Shown here piece by piece: positions 53,401 to 62,215 of a DNA stretch of 64,000 nucleotides. The notes under the pieces are model-generated. The model was not told the DNA's origin, searched no databases, and saw nothing but the letters and a program-made list of their open reading frames with translations. Each line of letters begins with the position of its first letter. Within the stretch, counting starts at the first letter, position 1. This DNA comes from a virus: the IMG/VR virus record IMGVR_UViG_3300033143_005712, positions 1-64,000 of that record, one strand, 5' to 3'. A program made the translations under genes and the position numbers.

Positions 53401-54980
53401 TTGCACCTACTCACTTTGCTACAGTACAACTTGGAATGGCAACTTTAAAACTTGGAAATAAACACCTTCCTTCTACAGTTAAAAGTACAGTATTTGCAAT
53501 TGATAAAAGAGACGCTCAAGGAAGAAGAATTGGTGATGAAAAAGAATGGTTGTTTAGTGCTAAAATAAATAAGAGAATAGGAAAATATGGAGCACCTTTA
53601 ATGATTGTTGATGAAGCCTCAATGTTAAGCAAAGAGGAAATTGATGGATTACAAGCAGCAGTTGAAAATAGAGGTGGAAAACTAATTCTTATGGGTGATA
53701 TTGCACAAATTCCTGTTGTAGATACAAGAAAAGGTATTACGGAAAAAAATGTTTCTCCTGCTTTTGAGTTATCTAAATTTGTTCTTGATAAAGTATATCG
53801 TCAATCAGAAGGGCCACTTTTAGATTTACTTACAAAAATCAGAACCAACATTGATTATAAAAGTTACAAGACACCAAAACATGAATCTATTCGAATAGTT
53901 CCAACAAAAGAATTTGTATCATCCTTAATGAAAGACCTAAAAGAAAATGCTGAAGAAACAGTTATTATTGACTACACTAACAAAGGTGTAAAAGCATCTA
54001 ATGCTTCAGCAAGACAATTGCTTGGATTTTCAGGCGAACCGAAAGTTGGAGAACAAGTAATTGGTTATGGTGGAAACAATACTAAACAAATTGAAGATGG
54101 TGACATTGCAAACAGCGTTAAATATGAAATAACAGAAATAAAAAAAGATGACAGTGGAATAATTCATATTAAGGGAAAATCTAGTGTTCTTGGTAAAATG
54201 GCTGAAAAATATGAAGGTGTATCTGAAGAGGCTGAAGGAAAATATATGCAACTGTCTTTAGATGATTCACTTGGATTTGACCTGACTGAAAAACAAATGG
54301 AAAACAATAACAGACTTCTTTCTGATATTTTTAAAGATATTGTAAATACTGTAAATGAAATTAGTGTAGCAACAGCAGCAAGAGATTGGGGACTAAAAAA
54401 ACAATTAACAAATGTACTTGAAGGACATGAAAGAAGTCTTGGTTCATATGACGTTGGTGACAATTATATGTATGACATACAGAATGACAGAGTTGTAAAA
54501 AAAGATAAGAATATAATAGCACGTACACCAAAGAACTTACATGGAAAAGTGGTATTGAATAAAGGAATTGATTATGGATATGCTATTACAATTCATAAAA
54601 GTCAAGGGTTGACTGTAGAAAATGTATATTTTAATATGGAAAGTTTGAATAGAGTACCAGATTTGAAAATAATGCTTGATGGTAAACAAATAAATTCAGA
54701 GAAGAATACACTATATTATGTTGCAATGTCAAGAGCTTCAAAAAAAGTTGTAATTAATGAAAATGAAGCTTCATTTACAGATACATTTATCAGTGAAAAG
54801 AAGCCTGCATCATTTACCCCAATGCACCCTTCAGAAGGTGATTTAACAGGAACTAATCCGCCTGATTTATCTCCTGCTAAAAGACAAGAAATACTCAACA
54901 ACGAATATCAGTATCTTGTTGATGATATTAATGATACCTTTGGTAATACAAATATTAACAATCTTAAATGTAGAAAATGA
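50382..54980 (+). CDS. Metallopeptidase + ASCH-like + SF1 helicase giant protein
   Basis: This is 1532 aa as an isolated ORF, but residues 1-19 look out-of-frame and real sequence begins at about V20 (VGDVFIRPTT), in continuation of the polymerase ORF. Residues ~545-700 form a metallopeptidase: HEYIH at 594-598 with a downstream NVKEFVTATMTEP segment supplying a probable third ligand, as in the peptidases of phage polyvalent proteins. Residues ~770-880 resemble an ASCH/PUA-like domain (IKAGTKTTTIRSKKE). Residues ~940-1490 form an SF1 helicase: Walker A GSAGTGKT 977-984, DEAS at 1077-1080, and the IHKSQG motif around H1405. If fused, the peptidase could mature the polyprotein and the helicase could open DNA for the ssDNA-preferring type of polymerase. 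Those roles are inferred. Confidence 0.8.
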   Translation: MRILRTLQILLEILNLVTKVGDVFIRPTTMMGHLIVKGITTGHALSLETNNIGQPLFPYTNDSVEHVMNEIMRMTKATQYGKNEAVEFKNTMMKGIRKFINSGQESTIINGNTEGQRKRLFLEHDDAPSLASYLLGLKTAKNNVITTNYLLNDMLQYIPSNNDGISTIFFDNSADNAFNEKNVYVAFENLIADPQALPDNKAISDESILPNEQGDLYMEQQFALTSHEIQSMESFDKQVIVTANNMGMNKGETKLFKTKDNNSRGDRYKVTYLGKMTKNNYEGNFVLDSGQPRTKWTQQTEEFDAGQEKSIFRIEPIYTTVDLAEDLTSYSFLSGGVQGPIEFGKYIPLRMLEEMGYTDNMKNIDITDGVVMAKLLGMTAGISNFAIQFFQHNPDTLPSFTRKKLNLEQYKVGKLNNIPEELVPKIENADGTKTPHAMFTIKNTVENNFNVYIYGEYSDNKNVIRKGYIRLPQVGVHGMSEYDIKKVNVNSILNSKVKPAQVTSIQPESTESTDAYGILSNSPKTTLQSIATRDDSLGELAKVLIPINDKGLTIGVDKLIGEDGKYNPTQHHATISTNVVLGEDRNRQAEVFLHEYIHGLTSKEFNEYFDHEGNFKSGITINDVPQHIKDVYNMFLDAKDVFGITDEKLAQVRTKKAEEGVLNPEEIFIYGFSNVKEFVTATMTEPTFRERLQQQKYKDSNFFDKFTKIIKDMLKALNPNAENTMLDAVSGVILNMVIADVVQVEPKQEETSVNTMLNNIFDYVDEDTGEVYSVEGEQATIRMQPDNVTKIKAGTKTTTIRSKKEADKIGIPVGETKVVVFEDVPFTVTNRGELTIEEAGGVEAMIASEDVGSVENFKFAQTKNWINGKGKLFVYDISPIAETESEKEVVRYVNTDTGEITSTPPTKPEPTPVPKIVEPPTGKKEFTYKGDTIETEFPLGKEQKDALITLLSFVEGNATDNKVVKQALAQNVITLQGSAGTGKTTIIGYLQKMLEKRGTSHLIPTYVAPTHFATVQLGMATLKLGNKHLPSTVKSTVFAIDKRDAQGRRIGDEKEWLFSAKINKRIGKYGAPLMIVDEASMLSKEEIDGLQAAVENRGGKLILMGDIAQIPVVDTRKGITEKNVSPAFELSKFVLDKVYRQSEGPLLDLLTKIRTNIDYKSYKTPKHESIRIVPTKEFVSSLMKDLKENAEETVIIDYTNKGVKASNASARQLLGFSGEPKVGEQVIGYGGNNTKQIEDGDIANSVKYEITEIKKDDSGIIHIKGKSSVLGKMAEKYEGVSEEAEGKYMQLSLDDSLGFDLTEKQMENNNRLLSDIFKDIVNTVNEISVATAARDWGLKKQLTNVLEGHERSLGSYDVGDNYMYDIQNDRVVKKDKNIIARTPKNLHGKVVLNKGIDYGYAITIHKSQGLTVENVYFNMESLNRVPDLKIMLDGKQINSEKNTLYYVAMSRASKKVVINENEASFTDTFISEKKPASFTPMHPSEGDLTGTNPPDLSPAKRQEILNNEYQYLVDDINDTFGNTNINNLKCRK

Positions 54981-57900
54981 GTTGTTTTAAGAATAAAATA
55001 GCGAAAGAGAACTTCAAGAAGTTAACAGAAGTATTTGGAAGTAAGGACACTGCTTTAACTTTGATAAGTGCAAATAATGGATACTCATTGGAATTTGATA
55101 AAGATGGAAATCCAAGTGTTCTATTCAAGCAAATACTGGACATTGTAGGAAATAAGGAACAGGCGTTTATACTTAAATCTACAATTTATAAAAGAGCATT
55201 TTTAGATGAACCTTTTTTAAGCGACATATCAGAGTCATTTGCAGAAGACGATGCTCCTAGAAAAAAAATAACTATGGGTGTTATGAAATCTATTGTATAT
55301 GAAGAAGCTATTTCAATAGGTACTACAGTCAAACCTAAAGGAGGTCATAATGATAATGTAAAAAAAGCCGGCACGAATACTCTTTATAGTGACAATCCAG
55401 CAAGAACTGCTGGTATTATTAACTCAAGATATGAACAAGATATTGCATCTGTTCAAAATGGACATGTACTTATTAATCCTAGTGATTCGTATATTGACCA
55501 TATGATAAAAGTTGAAAACCAAAAACGAGCTGATGCTGAAAACTTGAGAATGATAAATGAGTTTATTCAAAATGAAGAAGAAGCTAATTATCACATACTC
55601 AAACCTTTTGATGATTATGGTAATCCACTTTTTGAAACTCAGGAAGAGATGGAAGATTCTGCTTTACCTAGAGAACTTACCCGAAGTGATAAACAAGGTG
55701 ATTTCATGAAGTATAAAGAATATGTTGCTAATGATATTAGCAAACTTCAACAAAGGCTTAATGCACTTATAGGCAAGAACAAAACAACTTATGATAGAGC
55801 TGAATCTCATGCTTTAACTGAAAAAATAGCAAGAATACAACTTAGAATCAAAGAACTCAAGGAACGTAAAAAAGAATTAACTTCTACAGCAGCTGTACTT
55901 GAAAATATTGAAGGTATGGCTGCTACTGATTTGACAAGAGTACAAAATTTACTTAGTTCTAAATCAACCAGTAGAGACCTTATTGAAGCTCGTGACATTA
56001 TTACATGGTATATGTCTTTGGGAGAATTTGTTGTAAAAGCAAACCATCCTTTCTTCAAGGATAGTCTGGAATATGATAATGAAAAAATGAAAAAGGCTTT
56101 TATGAAAATTTATGACAATTTCAAAGAAATGCAAGGAAAGCTTGATGATATGAATATGAAACATATCGAGGCTGCATTTATTGCTCATAGAAATATAAAA
56201 GAAGTAAAGGATGAAAAAGGAAAAATAGAAGCTTATACATTCGGAGATACCAAAATTGAAAAAGGAAATGTAATGGATTATCTTTTCGGAGATGTTCATG
56301 ATATTGATAAATTATCTGCATTATTCTTAGACCCCACTCTTACTTATGATTTTAAAAGAGGAGAAGGCTTTTCAGAAAGTGTTATTCCTCAAATTATGAG
56401 TAGTTTGTTTGTTGACAGGATTTCAGAAAAAATGGCTTATGGTCAGGAAAAGATGGCTATTATAGATACCTTATTTCATAAACTCAGAGGTATAATCAAA
56501 GGTGACTACTCTATATTTTATCAGAAGGATTCCAGAGAATTTCAAACAGAATTTCTTATAAATCCTTTCAAATCGGAATGGTTCAGTTTGAAAACCTCAA
56601 TTGAATTGGATGAAGAAAAAAGATTTGAAAGAATAAGAAAAGATGGTGAATTTATTGATATACGCAGACTTCCTGAAGTTAAAGAAGCATTCAAAAATGC
56701 AGGATTTGGTTTTAGATTTACTAGTGATGTTGATGCAAAAAGGTATTCTGAAAGACTGAAAGCAAAAATAGGTGCAGGTACTGGTAAAGAGAATTATGAA
56801 TACAAAAGGATTGTTGACTCTCAAATAAAACTTATTGACCAGTTTACATTTGAAAGAGCAGCATTTGTTAAAGAAAGATTTCCAGAAAAAACTGTTGATG
56901 ATTTATCTCCAAAAGAAAGAGAAATTCTTGAACAATATGATTTGGAAAATAGTCCTTTTCATGTATTTAATGTACCAGAAACAAATCAACATTCTCATAT
57001 AGTTGATGGAGAAGTTGTACAAATAACTCCAAATGCAAAATTCAACGAATTTATTCCTAATAATGAAAACATAGAAAAATATAAAGACCCAAGATTTGAG
57101 ACAATTAGCGATAATTCTGAAATGTACAGATTATGGAATGAAGTAAGTGAAGTATTATTATATGTAAACAATGTTTTAGCCAGTGTAGGTCAAGACAGAG
57201 TTACATTCAACTCTTTACTTGCTATGGAGAAACAATTTCGGAAACAAATAGGTAGAACTGATTTACCTCTAGGTTCTATGGTTAAAAATGCTCATAGTAA
57301 AATAGTTGGAAAAATTATAAAAGGATTAGGTGTAAAAGAATACGAGTTTACCGGAAAAGAAAATGATGAAGAATCTATCAATTATGGTAATATGAAAAGT
57401 ACTAAAGTACTTGTTGATAGAAAAAACGGTAATTATCAGAGTATGCTCAAGACTTTTGAAATGACTATTACAGATGGTATAAAAATAAAGACTTTAACAT
57501 CGAAAAAAGATATTCCTAACAATGCAAAGGTGACCATAACAGATGAACTTGTTGATTTTCTGAAAAAAGTTATGATAGAAGAAGACTTCAATGAGTTTAT
57601 AAAACTTAAAAATAACAGTTATGATTTCTTAAAAAAAGCAATTCGTACTGGTGCAAGACGAGAAATTATTGACCAGCATCGTATGGATTTACCCAAGGTA
57701 TTACGTCATTTTATTTCTCATGCTATAAGAGTTGATGCCGCTAATGAAGTTGCACCTACTATCTTACTTATGCAGAACTATTATAATCAATTAACAACAC
57801 CAAATATTAAAGACAAAAGAGGCAAAGTTGTAAAAGAAGGAGGAGAACAAAGAATTCGTGGAGAAAAAAGAGTCGACCAATGGATTGAAACTGCCGTAAA

Positions 57901-60070
57901 AGGTAATTTTGCTGAAAAAGGAGCACCAATAGGAAAGAAAATGCTGACTCCTGAAGAAAAAAAAGAAAGAAAATTCCTCAAAGAACTTGCACAAAGACTC
58001 AAAGATGAAAGAGAAGCTAAACACAGAGGAGAAACACTATCAATACCTTCAACTTACGAAGAATCTATTCAAGAAAGAATGGAAAATTTGGGAAGAAAAT
58101 TCGATATGATGTTACCATTCAAAGTAGCTCATCCTATTATTATGTTCATGGGTATGGCTTTTAACTTTGTGTCAGGTAGTCGTAATGTAGCTTATGGTAT
58201 AATTTCCAATGTATTCCACGATGCTGTTGGTGATTTATGGACAAGAGGTAACTCATTAAGAGTTGTAAACTTTGTAATGGGTAAAGGTAGAAAACAATTC
58301 TATTTACGACAACCTCTTAGAGGAAAAGCAGATATTATGCATCACAAACGTCATGGAAAAAATCTTGTACTTGCTGAAATGTTTATAGATAGGTCTAAGA
58401 TTATTCAGGACATGCGTAATGAAAAGCAAAGAGCTAGTAACCGTTTAGGTAAAACTACAGGTAAGCAAAAGTTTAATCCTTATTACCTCTCTATTACAGC
58501 TCCTGAATGGCGTAATCAAACTATTACAATATTATCAACTTTAATGGATGAAGAAATCATTGATTCTCATGGAAATAAATCCAAAATATTTAATGGTAAT
58601 GAATTTCTGATTTATAATGAAGTTGACGAAGAAGGAAGAATAAAAGGTACTTCTTATACTAAGATTGTAGATGGAAAAAAAGTTAAGAAAAAAAGTAAAG
58701 GTGGAATATTACAACTTAAACCTGAATTCAGATATCAAGCTGATGGTATTACAGAGAATACAGAAAACATCAACAATTGGGAAAAAATGTCAGGTGGTGA
58801 TTACAGAGCTTTCAGAGAGAATGCTGTAAGTAATGTAAAGATAGTACATGGTGACTATTCCAATGTAGCAGGTATCCCGATAAAGAATACCCAATTTGGA
58901 ACATATTGGATGATATTTTTAGGATGGTTGCCTGCTATGATATGGTCTTATTGGGGACATGGCCCTAATCTTGCTGCAGGCAAAATAAGACATAGAAGTG
59001 TTATGAGGAGTGCCAAACCAATAACAGCAACTTTATTTACAGCTTCTCTTACAATGGGGGCTTTTGGTTTAACAACTTTTGGTTGGCCTCTAGCAATAGG
59101 TGCAGGAGCAGCATTGGTTGCAGGAATAGTAGCAGAAGCAACACGAAAAGAAAAATCTCAAGTTCCTATATTAAGAGAACTTTGGGTTACATTGGCAGAA
59201 CTCTCATTAACTACACTCAATATACCTATTGCACTTGCTACAAGAAGAACAATCAAAGGTATGGATGTAGAAAAAAAATTAGGACTTACACGAGAAGAAG
59301 CAGGTGCTATGAGAGGATTGCTTGTAAATATTGGTATGAGAATAAATCTTATTCTTATGAGCAATTTACTTTACAAATTTGCTGACTGTGAAGAAGATAC
59401 TTGGAGATGTAAGAAGCAAATTATGGCAAGAAATTTTGTTATTAATAATGCTGGAATGTTACTGGATGATTTAGGAGTAATTGCTAATCCTATGTCGCTT
59501 CTTCAAACAATGAGTACCGATGGAACTTTTCTTAGATTCGTACTCAAACTTGGTGATTGGATTGGTGCTGCAGAAAAACTAGACAGATTTGAAGATATTA
59601 TAACTACCGGAGAATTTCAAGGTGGTTCTAAAACACAAGGTAAACTTGGAAAAACTTTTATGCCTTCTATTTTCAAATACATTGGAGTTAATGTAAATGC
59701 TGATTGGGGCGATATGGGTCAAGGAGAAATGCCTCTTCCATTAACTACTCCGGTCTCTATGGATAGAATATTCGATAAGAGATTCTTGTTTATTGAACGC
59801 TCTACTGATTATAACAAGTATGACAGATATGAAACAATTCGTGAAGTTAAAAGAGATGAAGAAGAAGCTAGACTTAACAAGCTAAACAAAAAAAGACCTG
59901 CTAATGCTAAGTGGAGTGATAATGAGATAGATGCAAAGGCAGGAAAAGCATTTCCAACACTTACATCACGTAAAAACAGACTAAATACTGAATACGGTAA
60001 AGGAACATCATTAGCTGAAAGTAGATATGAACAAGAAGTTGATGAATTCTTAGAAGAGCACGATAACTAA
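54977..60070 (+). CDS. Third giant cargo protein with membrane segments
   Basis: This 1697-aa protein starts with ATGA overlapping the helicase ORF. The N-terminal two-thirds are charged and helical, with coiled coils (about residues 245-300: KLQQRLNALIGKN, RIQLRIKELKERKKELT). A hydrophobic stretch at about 1047-1085 is followed by a cluster at about 1305-1395 (YWMIFLGWLPAMIWSYW; then a long Ala/Gly-rich helix pair) and a weaker one near 1455. The C-terminal ~150 residues are charged. I recognise no enzyme motif. Adjacent to the virion polymerase, it is probably ejected with it and could insert in the host membrane to form a DNA conduit. That function is inferred. Confidence 0.65.
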   Translation: MSCFKNKIAKENFKKLTEVFGSKDTALTLISANNGYSLEFDKDGNPSVLFKQILDIVGNKEQAFILKSTIYKRAFLDEPFLSDISESFAEDDAPRKKITMGVMKSIVYEEAISIGTTVKPKGGHNDNVKKAGTNTLYSDNPARTAGIINSRYEQDIASVQNGHVLINPSDSYIDHMIKVENQKRADAENLRMINEFIQNEEEANYHILKPFDDYGNPLFETQEEMEDSALPRELTRSDKQGDFMKYKEYVANDISKLQQRLNALIGKNKTTYDRAESHALTEKIARIQLRIKELKERKKELTSTAAVLENIEGMAATDLTRVQNLLSSKSTSRDLIEARDIITWYMSLGEFVVKANHPFFKDSLEYDNEKMKKAFMKIYDNFKEMQGKLDDMNMKHIEAAFIAHRNIKEVKDEKGKIEAYTFGDTKIEKGNVMDYLFGDVHDIDKLSALFLDPTLTYDFKRGEGFSESVIPQIMSSLFVDRISEKMAYGQEKMAIIDTLFHKLRGIIKGDYSIFYQKDSREFQTEFLINPFKSEWFSLKTSIELDEEKRFERIRKDGEFIDIRRLPEVKEAFKNAGFGFRFTSDVDAKRYSERLKAKIGAGTGKENYEYKRIVDSQIKLIDQFTFERAAFVKERFPEKTVDDLSPKEREILEQYDLENSPFHVFNVPETNQHSHIVDGEVVQITPNAKFNEFIPNNENIEKYKDPRFETISDNSEMYRLWNEVSEVLLYVNNVLASVGQDRVTFNSLLAMEKQFRKQIGRTDLPLGSMVKNAHSKIVGKIIKGLGVKEYEFTGKENDEESINYGNMKSTKVLVDRKNGNYQSMLKTFEMTITDGIKIKTLTSKKDIPNNAKVTITDELVDFLKKVMIEEDFNEFIKLKNNSYDFLKKAIRTGARREIIDQHRMDLPKVLRHFISHAIRVDAANEVAPTILLMQNYYNQLTTPNIKDKRGKVVKEGGEQRIRGEKRVDQWIETAVKGNFAEKGAPIGKKMLTPEEKKERKFLKELAQRLKDEREAKHRGETLSIPSTYEESIQERMENLGRKFDMMLPFKVAHPIIMFMGMAFNFVSGSRNVAYGIISNVFHDAVGDLWTRGNSLRVVNFVMGKGRKQFYLRQPLRGKADIMHHKRHGKNLVLAEMFIDRSKIIQDMRNEKQRASNRLGKTTGKQKFNPYYLSITAPEWRNQTITILSTLMDEEIIDSHGNKSKIFNGNEFLIYNEVDEEGRIKGTSYTKIVDGKKVKKKSKGGILQLKPEFRYQADGITENTENINNWEKMSGGDYRAFRENAVSNVKIVHGDYSNVAGIPIKNTQFGTYWMIFLGWLPAMIWSYWGHGPNLAAGKIRHRSVMRSAKPITATLFTASLTMGAFGLTTFGWPLAIGAGAALVAGIVAEATRKEKSQVPILRELWVTLAELSLTTLNIPIALATRRTIKGMDVEKKLGLTREEAGAMRGLLVNIGMRINLILMSNLLYKFADCEEDTWRCKKQIMARNFVINNAGMLLDDLGVIANPMSLLQTMSTDGTFLRFVLKLGDWIGAAEKLDRFEDIITTGEFQGGSKTQGKLGKTFMPSIFKYIGVNVNADWGDMGQGEMPLPLTTPVSMDRIFDKRFLFIERSTDYNKYDRYETIREVKRDEEEARLNKLNKKRPANAKWSDNEIDAKAGKAFPTLTSRKNRLNTEYGKGTSLAESRYEQEVDEFLEEHDN

Positions 60071-60104
60071 AAAAAAAAGGAGAACATTATTGCTCTCCTT
60101 TTTT
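60071..60104. terminator. Bidirectional terminator between convergent operons
   Basis: Arms AAAAAAGGAGA (60073-60083) and TCTCCTTTTTT (60094-60104) enclose a 10-nt loop, so both strands have a stem followed by a T-run. It separates the plus-strand late operon from the minus-strand operon and contains the stop codon region of the first minus-strand gene (stop at 60087-60089). Confidence 0.85.
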
Positions 60105-60278
60105 ATCACTTTTATCCATCGCTATAAGTAGTTCAATTTTTCTTGTATTGACGCATTTACGACAATAGGGATACGATGGTATGTCAGGGTCAAATACAGG
60201 AAAGAATACTACAGCAGATTTACCACAGTCAGAACATTTCTCATCTTTTGCTTGTCTGAGTTTCTTCGTAAGTTTCAT
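60087..60278 (-). CDS. Small zinc-ribbon protein 1
   Basis: This is a 63-aa protein with a CxxC-x20-CxxC arrangement: C15, C18, C39 and C42 (EKCSDCGK and YCRKCVNTRK). It is basic at the start and charged at the end. The pattern fits a zinc ribbon. It is the last gene of the minus-strand operon, overlaps the upstream gene by 4 nt, and its stop lies within the terminator hairpin. It may be a transcription or replication accessory factor. The specific function is unknown. Confidence 0.65.
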   Translation of the reverse strand: MKLTKKLRQAKDEKCSDCGKSAVVFFPVFDPDIPSYPYCRKCVNTRKIELLIAMDKSDKKGEQ

Positions 60279-60460
60279 GGAAGATATTCTAATACCTTAA
60301 TTACCTTGATAAAATGGTCAATATCCATCATTTCAGTATCTACTGTGTATATGCCATCCTCAACTTTTTTAATGATAAGTTCACCAAATCCGATACTATT
60401 GTCACTCCAAGCAATTACCATTATATCTTGTTCTTTTTGATGTCCAATTTTAGCTATCAT
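60275..60460 (-). CDS. Small protein, unknown
   Basis: This is a 61-aa protein with an N-terminal strand-rich part (QDIMVIAWSDNSIGFGELIIKK) and a C-terminal helix (DIDHFIKVIKVLEYL). It has a compact alpha/beta appearance and is soluble. It overlaps its downstream gene by 4 nt and is separated from the upstream gene by 2 nt, so it is clearly in the operon. The family is not recognised. Confidence 0.5.
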   Translation of the reverse strand: MIAKIGHQKEQDIMVIAWSDNSIGFGELIIKKVEDGIYTVDTEMMDIDHFIKVIKVLEYLP

Positions 60461-60462
60461 AA

Positions 60463-60882
60463 TTATTCTCCTCTTAATTTATCTAGTATTCTATCACACA
60501 AATTGTAGGCATAAGCTTCATCTTTTGTAGGTTCTATATCTACTTGTTGAATAAATGTATCTCTAAGCCATATAATATCAGTAATCATATCTTCTGTATG
60601 AGAATCTTCAATTGTTTCGCATTCATCAAACCAACTAGGTTGTGGAAATGCATCAGTGAATATTATCTCTTCTTCTAATGTATACTCAATCTTAAAAGCA
60701 TCATTCCAATACATCAATAAATTTTCATCTGCAGGTAAATATGCAACCATAATAGCTTTATCAATTTTGTCAGAACCTTCTCCACTAAGGCCAACACATG
60801 CCCAAGGGAATCTTGGATTGAATATTAATGGTCTGGAGTCTTTAGTCAAGTGTGTGTAGAAGCTGTATCTTTTCCAAATCAT
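60463..60882 (-). CDS. 139-aa acidic protein, unknown
   Basis: The protein has aromatic-rich strands in the first half (RYSFYTHLTKDSRPLIFNP, WACVGLSGEGSD) and an acidic helical second half (YTLEEEIIFTDAF; ECETIEDSHTEDM). It overlaps the upstream gene by 41 nt. A later start would lose strand-like sequence, so the overlap is accepted with reserve. No family is recognised. Confidence 0.5.
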   Translation of the reverse strand: MIWKRYSFYTHLTKDSRPLIFNPRFPWACVGLSGEGSDKIDKAIMVAYLPADENLLMYWNDAFKIEYTLEEEIIFTDAFPQPSWFDECETIEDSHTEDMITDIIWLRDTFIQQVDIEPTKDEAYAYNLCDRILDKLRGE

Positions 60883-61231
60883 TGTTCTTATCTTTAATCG
60901 TTTGTAAATAGTGACCTACTTGACGTACACTAAGATATACATTTCTGTATTTGATTACTTTATCATTTTTTCCTATAGCACGATAGTATTCAGCCATCAA
61001 ATCAGTATACTCGCCTATTGTAATATTCAAATGGCGAATATCCATAATATTTTTTCTGGCTTTGATGTCAGTTTTCCATTTATGTATAACTTCTTTGAAG
61101 ACATTCGGATTATCCAAACTAAGTTGTACCAATACTTCAAATTCATGCATACATTTTGGACAGGCTGAAAAATCCCCTACTATTAAATAAGGGATTTTTT
61201 CAATTTCTGTATCACATCGACAGCATTCCAT
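60842..61231 (-). CDS. Zinc-ribbon protein 2
   Basis: This is a 129-aa protein. The N-terminal zinc site is C3/C6 (CCRCDTEIE, with C4 as a spare) and C24/C27 (ACPKCMHEFE). The rest is helical (SLDNPNVFKEVIHKWKTDIKARKN, then LMAEYYRAIGKNDKVI). It ends with charged helices. It abuts the next gene (1-nt overlap). A DNA- or RNA-binding role is suggested by the ribbon only. Confidence 0.6.
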   Translation of the reverse strand: MECCRCDTEIEKIPYLIVGDFSACPKCMHEFEVLVQLSLDNPNVFKEVIHKWKTDIKARKNIMDIRHLNITIGEYTDLMAEYYRAIGKNDKVIKYRNVYLSVRQVGHYLQTIKDKNNDLEKIQLLHTLD

Positions 61232-61605
61232 TATGCATCAGCAATTGGTGGAACAAAAAGTCTGTCTTGTTCATTCTTTTCTTCAACTTTTTTTGTAATT
61301 TCACTACTTATTTTTTTAGCAGTTTCAGCAACATCAGCATTGAACTGATATTCCATACAAGCCTGCTTTGTAGAAAGAAAAAAGTTTGGTATACTGTCGA
61401 AAGCTTGTTTCATCATCTCATTAAGTACGACAGGATGACCTCCGCCTGTAATGAGTGATTGCTTACCATCATTTAACAATATAACAGCAGCCGGAATATA
61501 GTCGCTGTCTTCTACGAGCTTTTTCAAATCTTCAATTGTCTTTAACAACTGTTCCTTCTGCTCTTTCGCAACTTTCTTTTGTGCGTCTTCTGTTTTTTTG
61601 TTCAT
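61231..61605 (-). CDS. 124-aa charged helical protein
   Basis: The first 35 residues are a Lys/Glu-rich coiled coil (NKKTEDAQKKVAKEQKEQLL). A hydrophobic core segment (IPAAVILLNDGKQSLITGGG) and further helices with a charged end follow. The start at 61605 overlaps the upstream ORF by 74 nt, and no internal Met is available to shorten it before the core. Either the overlap is real or one of the ends is altered. The family is not recognised. Confidence 0.5.
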   Translation of the reverse strand: MNKKTEDAQKKVAKEQKEQLLKTIEDLKKLVEDSDYIPAAVILLNDGKQSLITGGGHPVVLNEMMKQAFDSIPNFFLSTKQACMEYQFNADVAETAKKISSEITKKVEEKNEQDRLFVPPIADA

Positions 61606-62215
61606 CAGAATTTTGTATTAAATTGTAGTTAAATATTTCTTCTTTCATCATTATGGGAAAATCCGCTTCATTATCAAGTTCTTCCCACAATTTATACGAA
61701 TAGTTAGAATCGAATTCCTCATTCATTACATCAACAAAGTTTATTATTGCGATTTCATTCTTCAATAAGACATTTCTTTTTTCATCACCTTTCTTGAAAA
61801 ATATATTCAATTCAAGTTCTGAATACATCTTACTGAATTCTGAATTTAAAAAATGTTCATAAGCATTTATGTAGTTTTTAGGTGTTTCTATCACAATCAT
61901 GTGCTTATTACCGTCAATAATATCATCGTAACTATAGTCAAATATAAAAAAGTCCTGTTCTCTGAACCATTCCATAACGTTCAAAAAACGAGTTCTCCTC
62001 ATATTTATATCAATTAACATAAAAAGAGGATTATTCAATTCTACATTATCAGGTAATACTGCATCACCTATACCTACTCCCAATTTGAATACAGAAGCAA
62101 CACGTTTAATAATGCTTATTCCATAATCAGATATTATCGGAAGTAGATATTGATTCGTCTTATTTATATAAAATTGTCCATCCTGTATTTCCATAACTAG
62201 GAGACTTTGTTCCAT
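61532..62215 (-). CDS. 227-aa protein, unknown
   Basis: This is an alpha/beta protein with strand patterns (FYINKTNQYLLPIISDYG; FFIFDYSYDDIIDG; KHMIVIETPKNYINAYE) and a long helical C-terminal third. An internal Met 7 codons in (start at 62194) would remove the overlap with the upstream nuclease gene. The last ~25 residues (EQKNRRRTKESCERAEG) are polar and coincide with the 74-nt overlap with the next gene, so the true C-terminus could be shorter. The family is not recognised. Confidence 0.5.
   Translation of the reverse strand: MEQSLLVMEIQDGQFYINKTNQYLLPIISDYGISIIKRVASVFKLGVGIGDAVLPDNVELNNPLFMLIDINMRRTRFLNVMEWFREQDFFIFDYSYDDIIDGNKHMIVIETPKNYINAYEHFLNSEFSKMYSELELNIFFKKGDEKRNVLLKNEIAIINFVDVMNEEFDSNYSYKLWEELDNEADFPIMMKEEIFNYNLIQNSDEQKNRRRTKESCERAEGTVVKDN

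Noticed and set aside
59083-59385. 100-aa Ser/Arg/Cys-rich ORF inside the third giant gene
   Set aside because: Its composition is typical of a frame shadow and the in-frame giant protein is continuous there.
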